From: JOPF133 sp052144935
Lineage (GTDB): Bacteria > Acidobacteriota > Terriglobia > Bryobacterales > Bryobacteraceae
DNA: 42,732 nt
Reading direction: 5' to 3'
NCBI GenBank assembly: GCA_052144935.1
Contig: JBKQPR010000094.1
Coordinates: forward strand, 1-42,732
The position numbers were made by a program, and so were the translations under genes. The first letter of the stretch is position 1; the number at the start of each line of letters is the position of its first letter. The notes below the pieces were generated by a model, which was given only the letters and a program-made list of their open reading frames with translations, made no database searches and was not told the DNA's origin. This document shows positions 7,142 to 18,915 of this stretch, one piece after another.

Positions 7142-10100
7142 ATGGCTGCAAACCGCTTTCCAAATTATCTCGGGCGCCTTTTGGCAGCCTGTCTCGCCGT
7201 AGCCAGCCTGATGGCCGCGGAGCATCACGGGGTGGTGAAGTCCTCCGGTCTGCCGGTGCCCGGCGCCACGGTTACGGCCACAAGCGGGGACAAGAAGCTC
7301 GTTACTACCACGGATGAAAATGGCGCCTACTCGTTTCCGGAATTGGCCGATGGCGTGTGGAGCATCGCGGTGGAGATGTTGGGCTTCGTCAAGTTCAGTG
7401 AGGACGTTGGTGTCGCGCCGGACGCTCCGGCTCCCCAATGGAACTTGAAGCCGATGACCTCCGCCGAATTAAAGGAGGCTCTGGCTCCCAAGCCGGCGCC
7501 CGCGCCGGGCCCAGCGGGCACCCCGGCGCCGGCGGGCCCAGTGGGCACCTCCACCACGGCGGCGACTCCTACTCCCACCAGCACGGCTTCGGCAACCGCT
7601 CCGGCGGCGGCCGCGACTCCCGCGGCGGCCACGAATAACGGCGCCAAACCGGCCTCGACCACCACGGCTACTGCCCAGAGCACCGCCGGCGGGGGTGGAA
7701 CCAACAATGGCCGGCCCTCGATTCGCGCCGCGCAGCAAGCGGGACGGGGTAACTTCACACGCCTGGATGTGAACGCTTCAGGCGACGCGGCGGGCGGCGT
7801 GGGCGGCGACGAGGGCAACCCGTCGGGCGACATGGCGCAGAGTTCCAACGACGCCTTCGTGGTGAACGGCAGCATCAGCAGCGCGGCGGGCATGCCGCAG
7901 TCCAACGATTGGGGCTTCGGACCGGGAGGCATGGGCGGTCCTGGCGGCATGGGCATGGGCGGTCCTGGCGGTCCGGGAGGCATGGGCGGTATGGGCGGTC
8001 CCGGCGGCGTGGGCGGCGATACCGGCATGGCGACGGGTGGTCCCGGCGGCGGTGGTCCGGGGGGCGGTGGACGCGGCGGCGGCGCCATGGGCGGTGGACC
8101 TGGCGGCGGTGGTGGACGCGGCGGCGGCGGCTTCGGCGGCGGTCCGGGCGGCGGCGGCTTCGGCGGCGGTCCGGGCGGGCGGGGCGGACGCGGTGGACGC
8201 GGCGGGCGCGGCAATCAAAACTCTTTCGGCAACGGGCGCAGAAACGCCCGCATGCGCTATACCGGCAACCTGGCCTTCATCTTGGACAATTCCGTATGGG
8301 ACGCCCGGCCATTCTCCTTGACCGGGCAGGATACCCCCAAGCCGTCCACCTCCAATGCGCGCATGACGGCGATTTTCGGCGGCCCGCTGAAGATCCCGCA
8401 CCTGCTGAGCGGCGAGCATACCACCTTCAATATCAACTATCAGTTCACGCGCGCGCGCAACGGCAGCACGCAGTCGGCCCTGGTTCCGACGGCCGCCGAG
8501 CGTTCCGGCGATTTCTCGCAGGCCCTGACTTCCTCGGGCGTGGTTCCGGCGATCTATAACAGCGGCTCGCCGTTTCCGAATAACCAGATTCCGCAGAGCC
8601 TGATTAGTTCGCAGGCGCTGGGTTTGCTGGCATATACTCCGCTGCCAAACCTGGCTTCCCCCAGCTCCCGCTACAACTATCAGGTGGGTTTGGTCGGAAT
8701 TAACAATCAGGATAACGTCAACTCTCGCATCACCCACACCATTAACACCAAGAACCAGATCTTCGGTAACTTTTCTTACCAGCGCGCCGATGGGCGCAGC
8801 CCTTCGCTGTACATCGACCCCACGACCGGGGCAAACTTCCTCAGCCTCAGCCATCAGAGCGCGTATAACACCGGAATCAACTGGACTTACCATTTCACCA
8901 CCCGGCTGATCAACACCCTGGGCTTCAATTTCAGCCGTAATATCCAGACCAGCACACCTTATTTCGCGAACCGGTTGAATCTGTCGGGTGAACTCGGCAT
9001 TACGGGCAACGATCAGAACGCGGCTTACTGGGGACCTCCCGGCTTGTCGTTTTCCAATGGCTTTTCGGTGATCGGTGACGGGAGCACCACGCGCAACCGC
9101 GCCCAGACCTCGGCCCTGAGCGAAGCCCTGCGCTGGTTCCATGGGACGCACAACTTTACCTTCGGCGGCGATGTGCGGCGCGTGCAGAATAATCCGATTT
9201 CGGAATCCAATCCCCGCGGCAGCTTCACTTTCAATGGAACCGCCACGGCGCTCGCCGGATCCACGAACAGCGGGTACGATTTCGCGGATTTCCTGCTGGG
9301 GAAACCGGATACCGACTCGATCGCCTACGGCAACGCCGACAAGTATTACCGCAACGGCTGGTTCGACGGTTACGTGAACGATAGCTGGCAGATGACCAGC
9401 AAAGGACTCAGCCTGCAGTTGGGACTTCGCTGGGACTACCAGTTGCCGACGACCGAATTGTACGGCCGCATCGTAAACATGGTGGTCGGCCCCGGCTTCA
9501 CTTCGGCGACCGAGGTTTGCGGGGCTGCCCTGGATGGGTGTACGCCAGCCAGCCAGGTCGGCCTGCCCAACAGCCTGATACGCGGCGATTCGCACGAATT
9601 TCAGCCGCGTCTTGGCCTGGCCTGGAAGCCGTGGCCGAAGAAGACCACCGTGGTGCGCTTGGGATGGGGCATCTATTACAACACTTCGGTGTTCCAGTCG
9701 CTGGTTAGCCAGATGGCGCAGCAAGCGCCTCTGTCGACCAGTTACATCAACCCAGCTCCCGCCGGAATGTTCTTCTGCACGCCGGGCGCGCCAGGTTGCA
9801 ATCTGACGGGCAATAGCGTTTCCACCTTCGCGGTGGACCCGGGTTTCCGGATTGGGTACTCGCAGAACTGGCAATTTTCGGTGCAGCAGAACCTCAGCTC
9901 GTCGTTAGTGGCCACTATTACTTACGCGGGCGCCAAAGGCACCCACCAGCCGCAGGAGTTTATTCCGAACTCGGCTCCTCCGGGATCGACTTATCAGTGC
10001 TCGGCGGGTTACACTTGCCCCACCGATTATTACTACATGACCACGGGCGGCAACACTATCTCGAATAACATCTGGCTGCAGTTACAACGGCGCTTCCGAA

Positions 10101-10765
10101 GCGGTCTTTCCTGGCAGGCGCTCTATGCGCATGCCAGCAGCATCGACGACGTGGGCGCCTCGGGGGGCCGGGGCCAGGGGAGCGCGCTGGTCGCACAGAA
10201 CTGGCTGGATGTCGAGGCGGAACGCGCGCGCACGGCGGGCATTCGCGCCAACACCCTGAGCACGCAGTTACAGTACAGCACCGGCATGGGGGCGCAGGGC
10301 GGAGCTCTGATGAAGGGCGTGAAGGGATCTCTTTTCAGAGAATGGACCTTCACCGCCATGTCCACCGTAGCCAGCGGCGCGCCGGAAACGCCTTCCGTGA
10401 CTGCCAGAACCCTTGGCGGCACGGGCATCACCGGACCGCTGAGGGCGTTTTATTGGGGCGGCCCCATCTATCTCGATGGCGGTCTGAATCCCGCTGCATT
10501 CACCACGCCGCCCAGCGGCGAGTACGGGAATGCGGGCCGCGACATTATCACGGGACCAAGCATGTTCAGTCTCAACGGTTCGGCCGAGCGCACCTTCCGG
10601 ATCGGCGAGCGCCGTAGCGCGAACCTTCGCTTCGCCGCCACCAACGCCCTCAACCACGTTGCTTTCGGAAGCTGGAATAGTACTGTGGGATCCAGCCAGT
10701 TCGGCGCCTTGCAATCGCCTAACGCCATGCGCGATCTTACCGCCACTCTGAGATTCAGGTTCTAA
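7142..10765 (+). CDS. TonB-dependent receptor, Oar-like, glycine-rich
   Basis: About 1,207 residues; an outer-membrane protein. A signal peptide (GRLLAACLAVASLMAA) leads into a carboxypeptidase-regulatory-like beta-sandwich (about 26-93), an Ala/Pro/Thr linker (about 113-180), an extreme Gly-rich tract of GGPGG/GGMGG repeats (about 259-357), and a long beta-barrel region ending in aromatic RFRF. NARMTAIFGGPLKIPHL and RSGDFS are typical of acidobacterial Oar-type receptors. A normal plug domain and TonB box were not recognised; the Gly-rich tract lies where a plug is expected. Start is uncertain: ATG 7142 or 7130, neither with a clear ribosome site. The next gene follows after two bases, so the pair is co-transcribed. 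Substrate unknown. Confidence 0.85.
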   Translation: MAANRFPNYLGRLLAACLAVASLMAAEHHGVVKSSGLPVPGATVTATSGDKKLVTTTDENGAYSFPELADGVWSIAVEMLGFVKFSEDVGVAPDAPAPQWNLKPMTSAELKEALAPKPAPAPGPAGTPAPAGPVGTSTTAATPTPTSTASATAPAAAATPAAATNNGAKPASTTTATAQSTAGGGGTNNGRPSIRAAQQAGRGNFTRLDVNASGDAAGGVGGDEGNPSGDMAQSSNDAFVVNGSISSAAGMPQSNDWGFGPGGMGGPGGMGMGGPGGPGGMGGMGGPGGVGGDTGMATGGPGGGGPGGGGRGGGAMGGGPGGGGGRGGGGFGGGPGGGGFGGGPGGRGGRGGRGGRGNQNSFGNGRRNARMRYTGNLAFILDNSVWDARPFSLTGQDTPKPSTSNARMTAIFGGPLKIPHLLSGEHTTFNINYQFTRARNGSTQSALVPTAAERSGDFSQALTSSGVVPAIYNSGSPFPNNQIPQSLISSQALGLLAYTPLPNLASPSSRYNYQVGLVGINNQDNVNSRITHTINTKNQIFGNFSYQRADGRSPSLYIDPTTGANFLSLSHQSAYNTGINWTYHFTTRLINTLGFNFSRNIQTSTPYFANRLNLSGELGITGNDQNAAYWGPPGLSFSNGFSVIGDGSTTRNRAQTSALSEALRWFHGTHNFTFGGDVRRVQNNPISESNPRGSFTFNGTATALAGSTNSGYDFADFLLGKPDTDSIAYGNADKYYRNGWFDGYVNDSWQMTSKGLSLQLGLRWDYQLPTTELYGRIVNMVVGPGFTSATEVCGAALDGCTPASQVGLPNSLIRGDSHEFQPRLGLAWKPWPKKTTVVRLGWGIYYNTSVFQSLVSQMAQQAPLSTSYINPAPAGMFFCTPGAPGCNLTGNSVSTFAVDPGFRIGYSQNWQFSVQQNLSSSLVATITYAGAKGTHQPQEFIPNSAPPGSTYQCSAGYTCPTDYYYMTTGGNTISNNIWLQLQRRFRSGLSWQALYAHASSIDDVGASGGRGQGSALVAQNWLDVEAERARTAGIRANTLSTQLQYSTGMGAQGGALMKGVKGSLFREWTFTAMSTVASGAPETPSVTARTLGGTGITGPLRAFYWGGPIYLDGGLNPAAFTTPPSGEYGNAGRDIITGPSMFSLNGSAERTFRIGERRSANLRFAATNALNHVAFGSWNSTVGSSQFGALQSPNAMRDLTATLRFRF

Positions 10766-10767
10766 CT

Positions 10768-12966
10768 ATGCGACCGATTACCGCCACATTTCTCGTTTGG
10801 GTTCTGGTAGTTTCCGCGCAGCAGGCCGCTCCTCCGCGCCCGGCCGCGCCAAAGCCGCAGCAGAATAGCGGCCAGCAGCCGCAAAACGGGACCGCCACCG
10901 CCAAGGGCTACAAGTTTGAAGCCAGCACGCAACTGGTTGTGGAAGACCTCATCATCAAGGACAAGAGCGGCAACTCGGTGACCGGCCTGAAGAAAACCGA
11001 CTTCGTGGTATTAGAAGACGGTAAGCCGCAGGATGTGGATTTCGCGGAATTCCAAAAGCTGGAAGACACCACCATCCCGCCGCCGCCCGAGGAAAAGCCT
11101 TCCGTGGGTGGGGGCCTGCAAAAGCGCGAAGAGAAGCCCGCCGACCAGCCCAAAGACCAGCCCAAAGCGGTGACGACCAACCAGATCGCGCCGGAGAAGC
11201 CTGGCGATATCAAGTACCAGGACCGCCGCCTGATGGTCATGTTTTTCGATATGACCTCTATGCCGCTGAACGACCAGATCCGCGCCCAAACCGCCGCCGA
11301 GAAGTTCCTGAAGAGCCAGATGACCAAATCGGACCTCATGGCCATCATGACCTTCTCCAACGACATCAACGTGGTGGAGGACTTCACCGACGACCGCGAC
11401 GCGCTGTTGAAGGACATCAAGAAGCTGACCATCGGCGAGGGCCAGGGCTTCGATGAGGCCACTAGCGACGACAGCACTTCGGACACTGGCGCGGCCTTCA
11501 CACAGGACGACACGGAATTCAACATCTTCAACACCGACCGCCAGTTATCGGCGCTGGAGTCGGCCGTGAAGATGCTCGGCTCGCTGAACGAGAAGAAGGC
11601 CCTGGTTTACTTCGCCAGCGGGATGACGCGCAACGGGACGGACAACCAGGCGCAGTTGCAGGCCACCGTGAACGCGGCCCTTCGCGCCAACGTTGCCTTC
11701 TACCCCATCGACGCGCGCGGCCTGGTGGCTTCGGCGCCGCTGGGCGACGCCACCAAGTCCTCTCCGGGCGGCTCCGGCATGTACACGGGCAGCTCGGCGC
11801 GCGCCGGGCAGAGCAACTTCCAGGGGCAGCAGGAAACCCTGTTCACGCTGGCTACCGACACGGGCGGCAAGGCGCTGCTGGATAACAACGACCTGGCGGT
11901 GGGAATTCAGCAGGCGCAGAAGGATATGTCCAGCTATTACATTCTGGGCTATTACAGCCACAATGAAAAGATGGACGGCCACTTCCGCGCCGTCAAGATC
12001 ACCATGAAGGATGCCACCCTGCAGGCCAAGTTCTCCAAGTTCGATTACCGCCGCGGCTACTACGCGGGCAAGGAGTGGAAGCAGTTCAACGCCACCGACA
12101 AGGAAAACGCGCTTACCCAGGCGCTGATGCTGGGCGACCCGGTTACCGATATCGACATCGCCATGGAGATCGACTACTTCCGCCTGGCGAAGGACCGCTA
12201 TTTCGTTCCCATCGTGGCCAAGATCCCGGGCAGCGAACTGGAACTGGCGCGGCATGGCGGCGCCGACAGCACCACCATCGACTTCATCGGAGTGGTGAAG
12301 GATGCGGCCGGCAAGACGGTGCAGAACGTGCGCGACTTCACCCCGTTCAAGCTGAAGGACGCCACCGCCCAGGACCTTGCCAAGCATCCTATCGAATACG
12401 ATTCCGGCTTCACCCTGCCGCCTGGCAATTACTCGCTGCGCTTTGTGGCGCGGGAGAATACCACTGGCAAGATCGGCACCTACGACCGCAAATTCACCGT
12501 GCCGGATCTGACCACCGAGCAGAAGCGGCTGCCCATCAGCTCGGTGGTGTTGAGCAGCCAGCGGCAGGACCTGAGCCAGGCTGTGTTCACCGCGGAGCAC
12601 GACAGGAAGCTGCTGTCCGCCAACCCGCTGATCGAAGATAACAAGAAGCTGGTGCCCAGCGTGACGAACGTGTTCAGGAAGAGCCAGGAGATGTACGTGT
12701 ATCTGCAGGCTTACGAGCCGGCGGCCGAGACCACCGAGCCGCTGGTAGCCACGGTGAGCTTCATTCGCGGAAAAACCAAGGCGTTCGAATCGGCGCCGCT
12801 GCAGGTTAACGACGGGCTGGATCCGAAGTCGAAGTCGCTGCCGTTGAGGTTCAGCGTGCCGCTGGCGAAGCTGGCGAGTGGCACCTACACGTGCCAGGTG
12901 TCGGTATTCGATCCCACGGCGCAAAAATTCGCTTTTTGGCGCACGCAGGTAGTGCTGATGCCGTAG
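10768..12966 (+). CDS. Secreted VWFA-related acidobacterial-domain protein
   Basis: A 732-residue exported protein. A short signal peptide (MRPITATFLVWVLVVSAQQ) and Pro/Gln-rich stretch precede VVEDLIIKDKSGNSVTGLKK and a von Willebrand A domain beginning at RRLMVMFFDMTSMPL (about 152). The MIDAS site reads DMTSM rather than classical DxSxS; FSNDINVVEDF and YFASGMTRNG follow. Residues about 390-430 (DMSSYYILGYYS) are typical of TIGR03436 proteins. The C-terminal 300 residues look like beta-sandwich repeats. It begins two bases after the receptor stop codon, so a shared cell-surface function is likely, perhaps ligand or protein binding; this is inferred. Confidence 0.88.
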   Translation: MRPITATFLVWVLVVSAQQAAPPRPAAPKPQQNSGQQPQNGTATAKGYKFEASTQLVVEDLIIKDKSGNSVTGLKKTDFVVLEDGKPQDVDFAEFQKLEDTTIPPPPEEKPSVGGGLQKREEKPADQPKDQPKAVTTNQIAPEKPGDIKYQDRRLMVMFFDMTSMPLNDQIRAQTAAEKFLKSQMTKSDLMAIMTFSNDINVVEDFTDDRDALLKDIKKLTIGEGQGFDEATSDDSTSDTGAAFTQDDTEFNIFNTDRQLSALESAVKMLGSLNEKKALVYFASGMTRNGTDNQAQLQATVNAALRANVAFYPIDARGLVASAPLGDATKSSPGGSGMYTGSSARAGQSNFQGQQETLFTLATDTGGKALLDNNDLAVGIQQAQKDMSSYYILGYYSHNEKMDGHFRAVKITMKDATLQAKFSKFDYRRGYYAGKEWKQFNATDKENALTQALMLGDPVTDIDIAMEIDYFRLAKDRYFVPIVAKIPGSELELARHGGADSTTIDFIGVVKDAAGKTVQNVRDFTPFKLKDATAQDLAKHPIEYDSGFTLPPGNYSLRFVARENTTGKIGTYDRKFTVPDLTTEQKRLPISSVVLSSQRQDLSQAVFTAEHDRKLLSANPLIEDNKKLVPSVTNVFRKSQEMYVYLQAYEPAAETTEPLVATVSFIRGKTKAFESAPLQVNDGLDPKSKSLPLRFSVPLAKLASGTYTCQVSVFDPTAQKFAFWRTQVVLMP

Positions 12967-12970
12967 CGGA

Positions 12971-13040
12971 CAAAGACCGCTCCCTGACGGTCGCGGCTCG
13001 GTAACGCCGCTGAGCCGCGACCGTCAGGGAGCGGTCTTTG
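12971..13040. repeat. Perfect 29-bp inverted repeat (REP/MITE-like)
   Basis: Arms 12971-12999 and 13012-13040 are exact reverse complements (CAAAGACCGCTCCCTGACGG... against ...CCGTCAGGGAGCGGTCTTTG) separated by 12 bases. It starts five bases after the VWFA stop codon. A related element is found at 24469-24548, so it is dispersed rather than gene-specific. It may also serve as a transcription stop by hairpin formation. Confidence 0.9.
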
Positions 13041-13143
13041 AAACCCTCCCAAGTAAACTGTCCTTCTCCGTTGCACTCGGCGTGCCATCCGGCTTGCCGT
13101 ACGCCAGCGTCCGGTTATAGCGCCTTGTTATACTGGCACTTAC

Positions 13144-14582
13144 ATGCTGCGAGTCCGCTTCGCGCCGTCTCCCACGGGCTTTTTGCACATCGGGAGCGCC
13201 CGCACCTTCATTTTCAACTGGCTGTACGCCCGTCATAACGGCGGCGCCATGATTCTACGGATCGACGACACCGACGTGGGGCGGAACACCGAGGCGTCGC
13301 TCCACTCCATCTTCGAAGGACTGCGCTGGCTGGATCTGGACTGGGACGAAGAGTACAAGCAATCCGAGCGTGTGGCCCTGCACCGCAAGCTGGCCGAAGC
13401 GATTTTCCGGAAGGGCTTGGCCTATCGCGATTTCACTCCCGCGCAAGGCGGAGAGACCGAGAAATCGGGCGCGCAGGGAACCTGGCTCTTTAACGCCGGG
13501 ATGCGCGATCTGCCGGCCGCCGAGAGCGACCGGCGCGCCTCCGCCGGCGAACCCTTCGCGCTGCGCTTCCGCGTGCCGCGCGGCCAGGTGGAGCACGTGC
13601 GTTTCACCGACGGCGTCTACGGCGAACAGGTCAAAGCCACCGCCGATATCGAGGACTTCGCGCTCCTGCGCAGCGACGGCATGCCGACGTACCACCTGGC
13701 CTCCTGCGCCGACGATGCCGATCTGGGAATCAGCGACATCATCCGCGGCCAGGACCACCTCACCAACACCTTCAAGCACGTGCTGATCTTCGAAGCCGCG
13801 GGTTGCGCGCCGCCGCGCTTCGCGCACGTGCCGCTGCTCACCGCGCCCGATGGAACCAAGCTGTCGAAGCGCCGCCACGGTCCCGTAGTCAGCGTCACCA
13901 CCTACCGCGACAGCGGGTTTCTGCCCCAGGCGTTCATCAATTTCCTCTGCCTGGTGGGCTGGTCGCCCAAGAACGATCGCGAGCAGTTGACGCGCCACGA
14001 GCTGATTGAAGCGTTCACGCTGGAAGGCATTCATCGCAGCAACGCGGTGGTGAACTTCACCGAAGCCGACCCCTTCGACCCCAAGGCCGTCTGGCTGAAC
14101 GCCGAGCACATCCGCACCATGCCGGTCGAGGAGTTGTCGGCGCAGCTTCTGCCGGTGGTGCGAGCCGCCGGGTTCGCCATCCAGCCGGAGAAGATGCTGC
14201 GCATCACGCCGCTGATCCAGGAGCGCATTCGCCTGCTGAACGACGTTCTCACGGTGGCCGATTTCTTCTTCGTGGAGGAGTTGCCGCCGTATGCGGCATC
14301 CGAGCTGATCCCCAAGAAGGGTGACGCCGCTCTGGCGTTGCGCGTGCTTGAGTGCGCCCGCGGCGTGCTGGCCACCGCCGGGTTCACGCACGATGGCCTG
14401 GAAGCGGCGTTGCGCGGGGCGGCCGCCAGCCTGGGCATCAAGCCCGGCCAGATGTTCGAACCCATTCGCGTGGCGGTGTGCGGACGCAAGACCGCTCCGC
14501 CGCTATTTGGCACACTGGAAGCGCTGGGCCGCGAGACGTGCCTGCGGCGCATCGATCGCGCCATGGAAATACTGAAAGCCAT

Positions 14583-14586
<4 letters not shown>
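13144..14586 (+). CDS. gltX: Glutamate--tRNA ligase
   Basis: A 480-residue class I aminoacyl-tRNA synthetase that charges tRNA-Glu. Seen: VRFAPSPTGFLHIGSARTF with the HIGH-type motif near the start, ILRIDDTDVGRNT, and the KMSKS-type motif TKLSKRRHG. A helical anticodon-binding domain fills the C-terminus. The region around residues 97-125 lacks the cysteines of the zinc-binding GluRS subtype. Its TGA overlaps the ATG of glnS (ATGA at 14583-14586), so the two are translationally coupled. Because GlnRS is encoded next door, this enzyme is probably discriminating; that is inferred. Confidence 0.96.
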
Positions 14587-16301
<1,715 letters not shown>

Positions 16302-16307
16302 GCGGCC

Positions 16308-17885
16308 ATGCTGATCCTGGGAATCGGCGGCCTTCTGGGCGATGCCGCGGCCGCCGTTCTGAAAGATGGCGAGCTGGTCGCCGCGGTGGAGGAATCCAAG
16401 CTGGTGCGCCGCCGGCGGCCGTGGAGCGATCGCGCGGAGATGCCCGAACGCGCCATCGCCACCTGCCTGGAGTTGGCCCGCGCCAAGCCCGAAGACGTGG
16501 ATGCGGTGGCGGTGGCGCGCCCCATTCCGGGCACCGATTTCCATTTGCAATTGCGCGCGCGCTTTCCGGCCAGCCGGCTGCTGGTGGTGGATCACCACCA
16601 GGCGCACGCGGCTTCGGCCTATTACCTCTCGCCCTTCGAAGAGGCCACCGTCCTGACGCTGGATCGCGGCGGCGACTTTCGATCGGGAGCGCGCTGGCTG
16701 GCGCGGGGCGCCGAAATCACGCTCGACCGGGAACACTATGTTTCGGATTCGATCGGCGATCTCTACGGCCGCGTCACCGAGCTGCTCGGCTTCGAAGCGC
16801 GCGAAGAGGAGCACAAGGTGCAGTGGCTGTCGGTGGGCGGTGACGATCGCTTCAGCGGCCTGTTTCTCGACATCCTGCGGCTCTCCGAGCGCGGGCCGCG
16901 CATCGATGGATCGTATTTCTCGACCGAGCGCCTCGGCCGCGGCGGATTCAGCGCGCGGTTCTACGAACGGCTGGGGCTGCGCGAAGGCGAGGCCCTTGGG
17001 GAGCCGCTGCGGGCGCATGTGGCGGCGGGCATCCAGCGAGCGGCCGAAACCGCGGCCATCCAAATGGCGGGCAGCGGCCGGAATCTCTGCCTGGCCGGAG
17101 GAATGGGACTGAACGCGCTGCTGGTCTCGGCGCTGGAGACCCGCTCCGAATTTCGGAAGGTCTTTGTGCAACCGGTAGCGGGCAACGCCGGGACGGCTAT
17201 TGGCGCGGCGCTCGACGCCTGGCACGGAGCCTTTCGCCAACAACGGCGGGTGACGCTCCAGACGCTGTGCCTGGGGCCGGAATACAGCGCCGCGGAAACC
17301 AAGCAGGTGGTCGAGAACTGCAAGCTGCGGTTCCAATACCTGCTGACCACCGACGAGATCGTCCATCGGGCGGTCGAGCAGCTCAACGACAACCGCATCG
17401 TGGCCTGGATGCACGGCCGCATGGAGTTCGGCGCGCGCGCGCTGGGCAACCGCAGCATTCTGGCTTCTCCGCTGGACCCGTATTCCACCGAGAATTTGAA
17501 CCTGTTCATCAAGCATCGCGAGCCGTTCCGCAAATTCGCGGCGTCCGTGCCGGCGGAACTGGCGGGCGAATATTTCGAGGTCGGTCCCAACGCGCGCTTC
17601 CTATCCACCGTGGGGCGCGTGAAGCCGGCGCACCGCGAGCGCTTCGCCGCCGCCATCCTGGCCAGCGACCTGGTGCGCGTCCACACGGTGGACCGCGAGG
17701 AGAACCCGCTCTACTGGAGGCTGCTGCACGCGGCCGGGGAGGCCACCGGCCTGCCGGTGCTCTACAACACCTCGTTCAACCTGTTCGGCGAGCCGCTGGT
17801 CTGCACGCCGCGCGACGCCGTGCGCAGTTTTTATTCGTCGGGGATCGACGCGATGTTCGCGGGGCACTTCTTTTTGCAGAAGTAG
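16308..17885 (+). CDS. Carbamoyltransferase, NodU/CmcH family
   Basis: A 525-residue enzyme of the NodU/CmcH/TobZ family, which transfers a carbamoyl group from carbamoyl phosphate, via carbamoyl-AMP, to a hydroxyl of a small molecule. Seen: N-terminal LGIGGLLGDAAAAVLKDG, the metal-binding VDHHQAHAASAYYLSP, EHKVQWLSVGG, the LAGGMGLNALL loop, and the C-terminal YrdC-like signature WMHGRMEFGARALGNRSIL with PVLYNTSFNLFGEP. It begins six bases after glnS and is likely co-transcribed. No biosynthetic cluster surrounds it, so the acceptor cannot be told. Confidence 0.92.
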   Translation: MLILGIGGLLGDAAAAVLKDGELVAAVEESKLVRRRRPWSDRAEMPERAIATCLELARAKPEDVDAVAVARPIPGTDFHLQLRARFPASRLLVVDHHQAHAASAYYLSPFEEATVLTLDRGGDFRSGARWLARGAEITLDREHYVSDSIGDLYGRVTELLGFEAREEEHKVQWLSVGGDDRFSGLFLDILRLSERGPRIDGSYFSTERLGRGGFSARFYERLGLREGEALGEPLRAHVAAGIQRAAETAAIQMAGSGRNLCLAGGMGLNALLVSALETRSEFRKVFVQPVAGNAGTAIGAALDAWHGAFRQQRRVTLQTLCLGPEYSAAETKQVVENCKLRFQYLLTTDEIVHRAVEQLNDNRIVAWMHGRMEFGARALGNRSILASPLDPYSTENLNLFIKHREPFRKFAASVPAELAGEYFEVGPNARFLSTVGRVKPAHRERFAAAILASDLVRVHTVDREENPLYWRLLHAAGEATGLPVLYNTSFNLFGEPLVCTPRDAVRSFYSSGIDAMFAGHFFLQK

Positions 17886-18666
17886 GGGCCGTGGGGCGGC
17901 CAATGCGACAACCGCAAAGTACAATCGGCATCCTGCGCTGCCGGCAGAATTCCAGCGAGCACGCCCCTGGTGTTGCTCAGTACCTCCCCGGCCTCGTCGT
18001 GAGTCGGAGCATGATCCTTGCGGACCACGTTATTGCGAACCCTGAAAACGCTCTTGGCTTGGTCAATTCAGGCCAGACCCATGACCAAGCAGACGGCGGC
18101 ATCCTCGACGAGGTCTGGATAGCCGCGCAATTCATCAACGCCAGCGGCTCGCTTCAGGTGCTTCTCTAGCGCGCTCGCGCTCAGGACGACCCTCGACCTG
18201 TAGAAGCCGTAGAGGTACGCCTTGGATGCCTCTTCAAACTGCAAGTCATAAAACGGCAGTGGGTCAAGCTGTTCCCATCGGGCCACGATCTTTGCGTACT
18301 TCCGTACAACCTCGCGCAAGCAGAGCTTCTCTCTAGCCGCGGCAATCTCCTGCGCTTCTTCATGATCCAGGGTGGGCTCCCCTACCGAAACTCGAAGGGC
18401 CTCCAGAAATGGCAGAATGAGATCCAAGCATCCCCAAGGGGCATCGACTTGGGAAAGAGACTGGCTACCTCATGCGTATCACCAGCGATGAAGCGATCAA
18501 TCGTTGCTGGTGAAACGCCGACCTGTTCGAGAAGCCTTCTCTCGCGCTTGAGGTGTTCGTCACGGCGACTACCGGCCACCTGGGAACGTATTATGTGCTC
18601 TGCAAGTGGCCCGGCCTTTGGCCCCGGACCGACAAGACACGTTGTATAGCTTCCGCCTGATTTCAC
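17831..18666 (-). pseudogene. Decayed HEPN/DUF4145-like gene, frameshift plus nonsense
   Basis: Three pieces read as one protein. The first (18666 to 18382, GTG start) contains RRLLEQVGVSPATIDRFIAG; the second (18427 to 18068) continues in another frame with DLILPFLEALRVSV and YLYGFYRSRVVLSASALEKH; it stops at TGA 18070-18068, and the same frame goes on with AKSVFRVRNNVV and THDEAGEVLSNTRGVL. That C-terminal pattern (RN..V, then an acidic helix) resembles HEPN-type domains. So one frameshift around 18382-18427 and one in-frame stop, possibly TGG to TGA, seem to have broken it. The open frame runs into the end of the carbamoyltransferase, but the real C-terminus was probably near 17930. Family and single-gene reading are both inferred. 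Confidence 0.45.
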
Positions 18667-18675
18667 ATCATCCCA

Positions 18676-18795
18676 CTAGGCCTCCGCTCCTATCACGTAG
18701 AAGGACCGATCGCCATCCGGAGATTCACTCTCAGACCAGTCGTCGTCGATGATCTTGCCGGCGACAGACCGCATCACTCTTGGTATCCCCGTCAT
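18676..18795 (-). CDS. Small hypothetical protein, 39 residues
   Basis: A short frame starting MTGIPRVMRSVAGKIIDDDW and ending YVIGAEA, preceded by a good Shine-Dalgarno GGGAGG. It ends nine bases before the GTG start of the decayed HEPN-like gene and points the same way, so it may be the first gene of that unit. No family recognised. The codon choice is sensible, but at this length chance cannot be excluded. Confidence 0.35.
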   Translation of the reverse strand: MTGIPRVMRSVAGKIIDDDWSESESPDGDRSFYVIGAEA

Positions 18796-18915
18796 TCGGC
18801 CTCCCACACTAATCATCCCATGTCACCCGACCGGATAGCGTGCGGCGCCTTGCTTCCGGCCGGCGGGCATGCCATGCCGTCGAGCCCCCTCGTCAGCCCT
18901 GGGCGCTACGCCTGA

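Noticed and set aside
7778..9874. A 698-codon minus-strand frame antisense to the receptor gene
   Set aside because: Ala/Thr/Arg-rich shadow of the glycine-rich coding strand; no start context.
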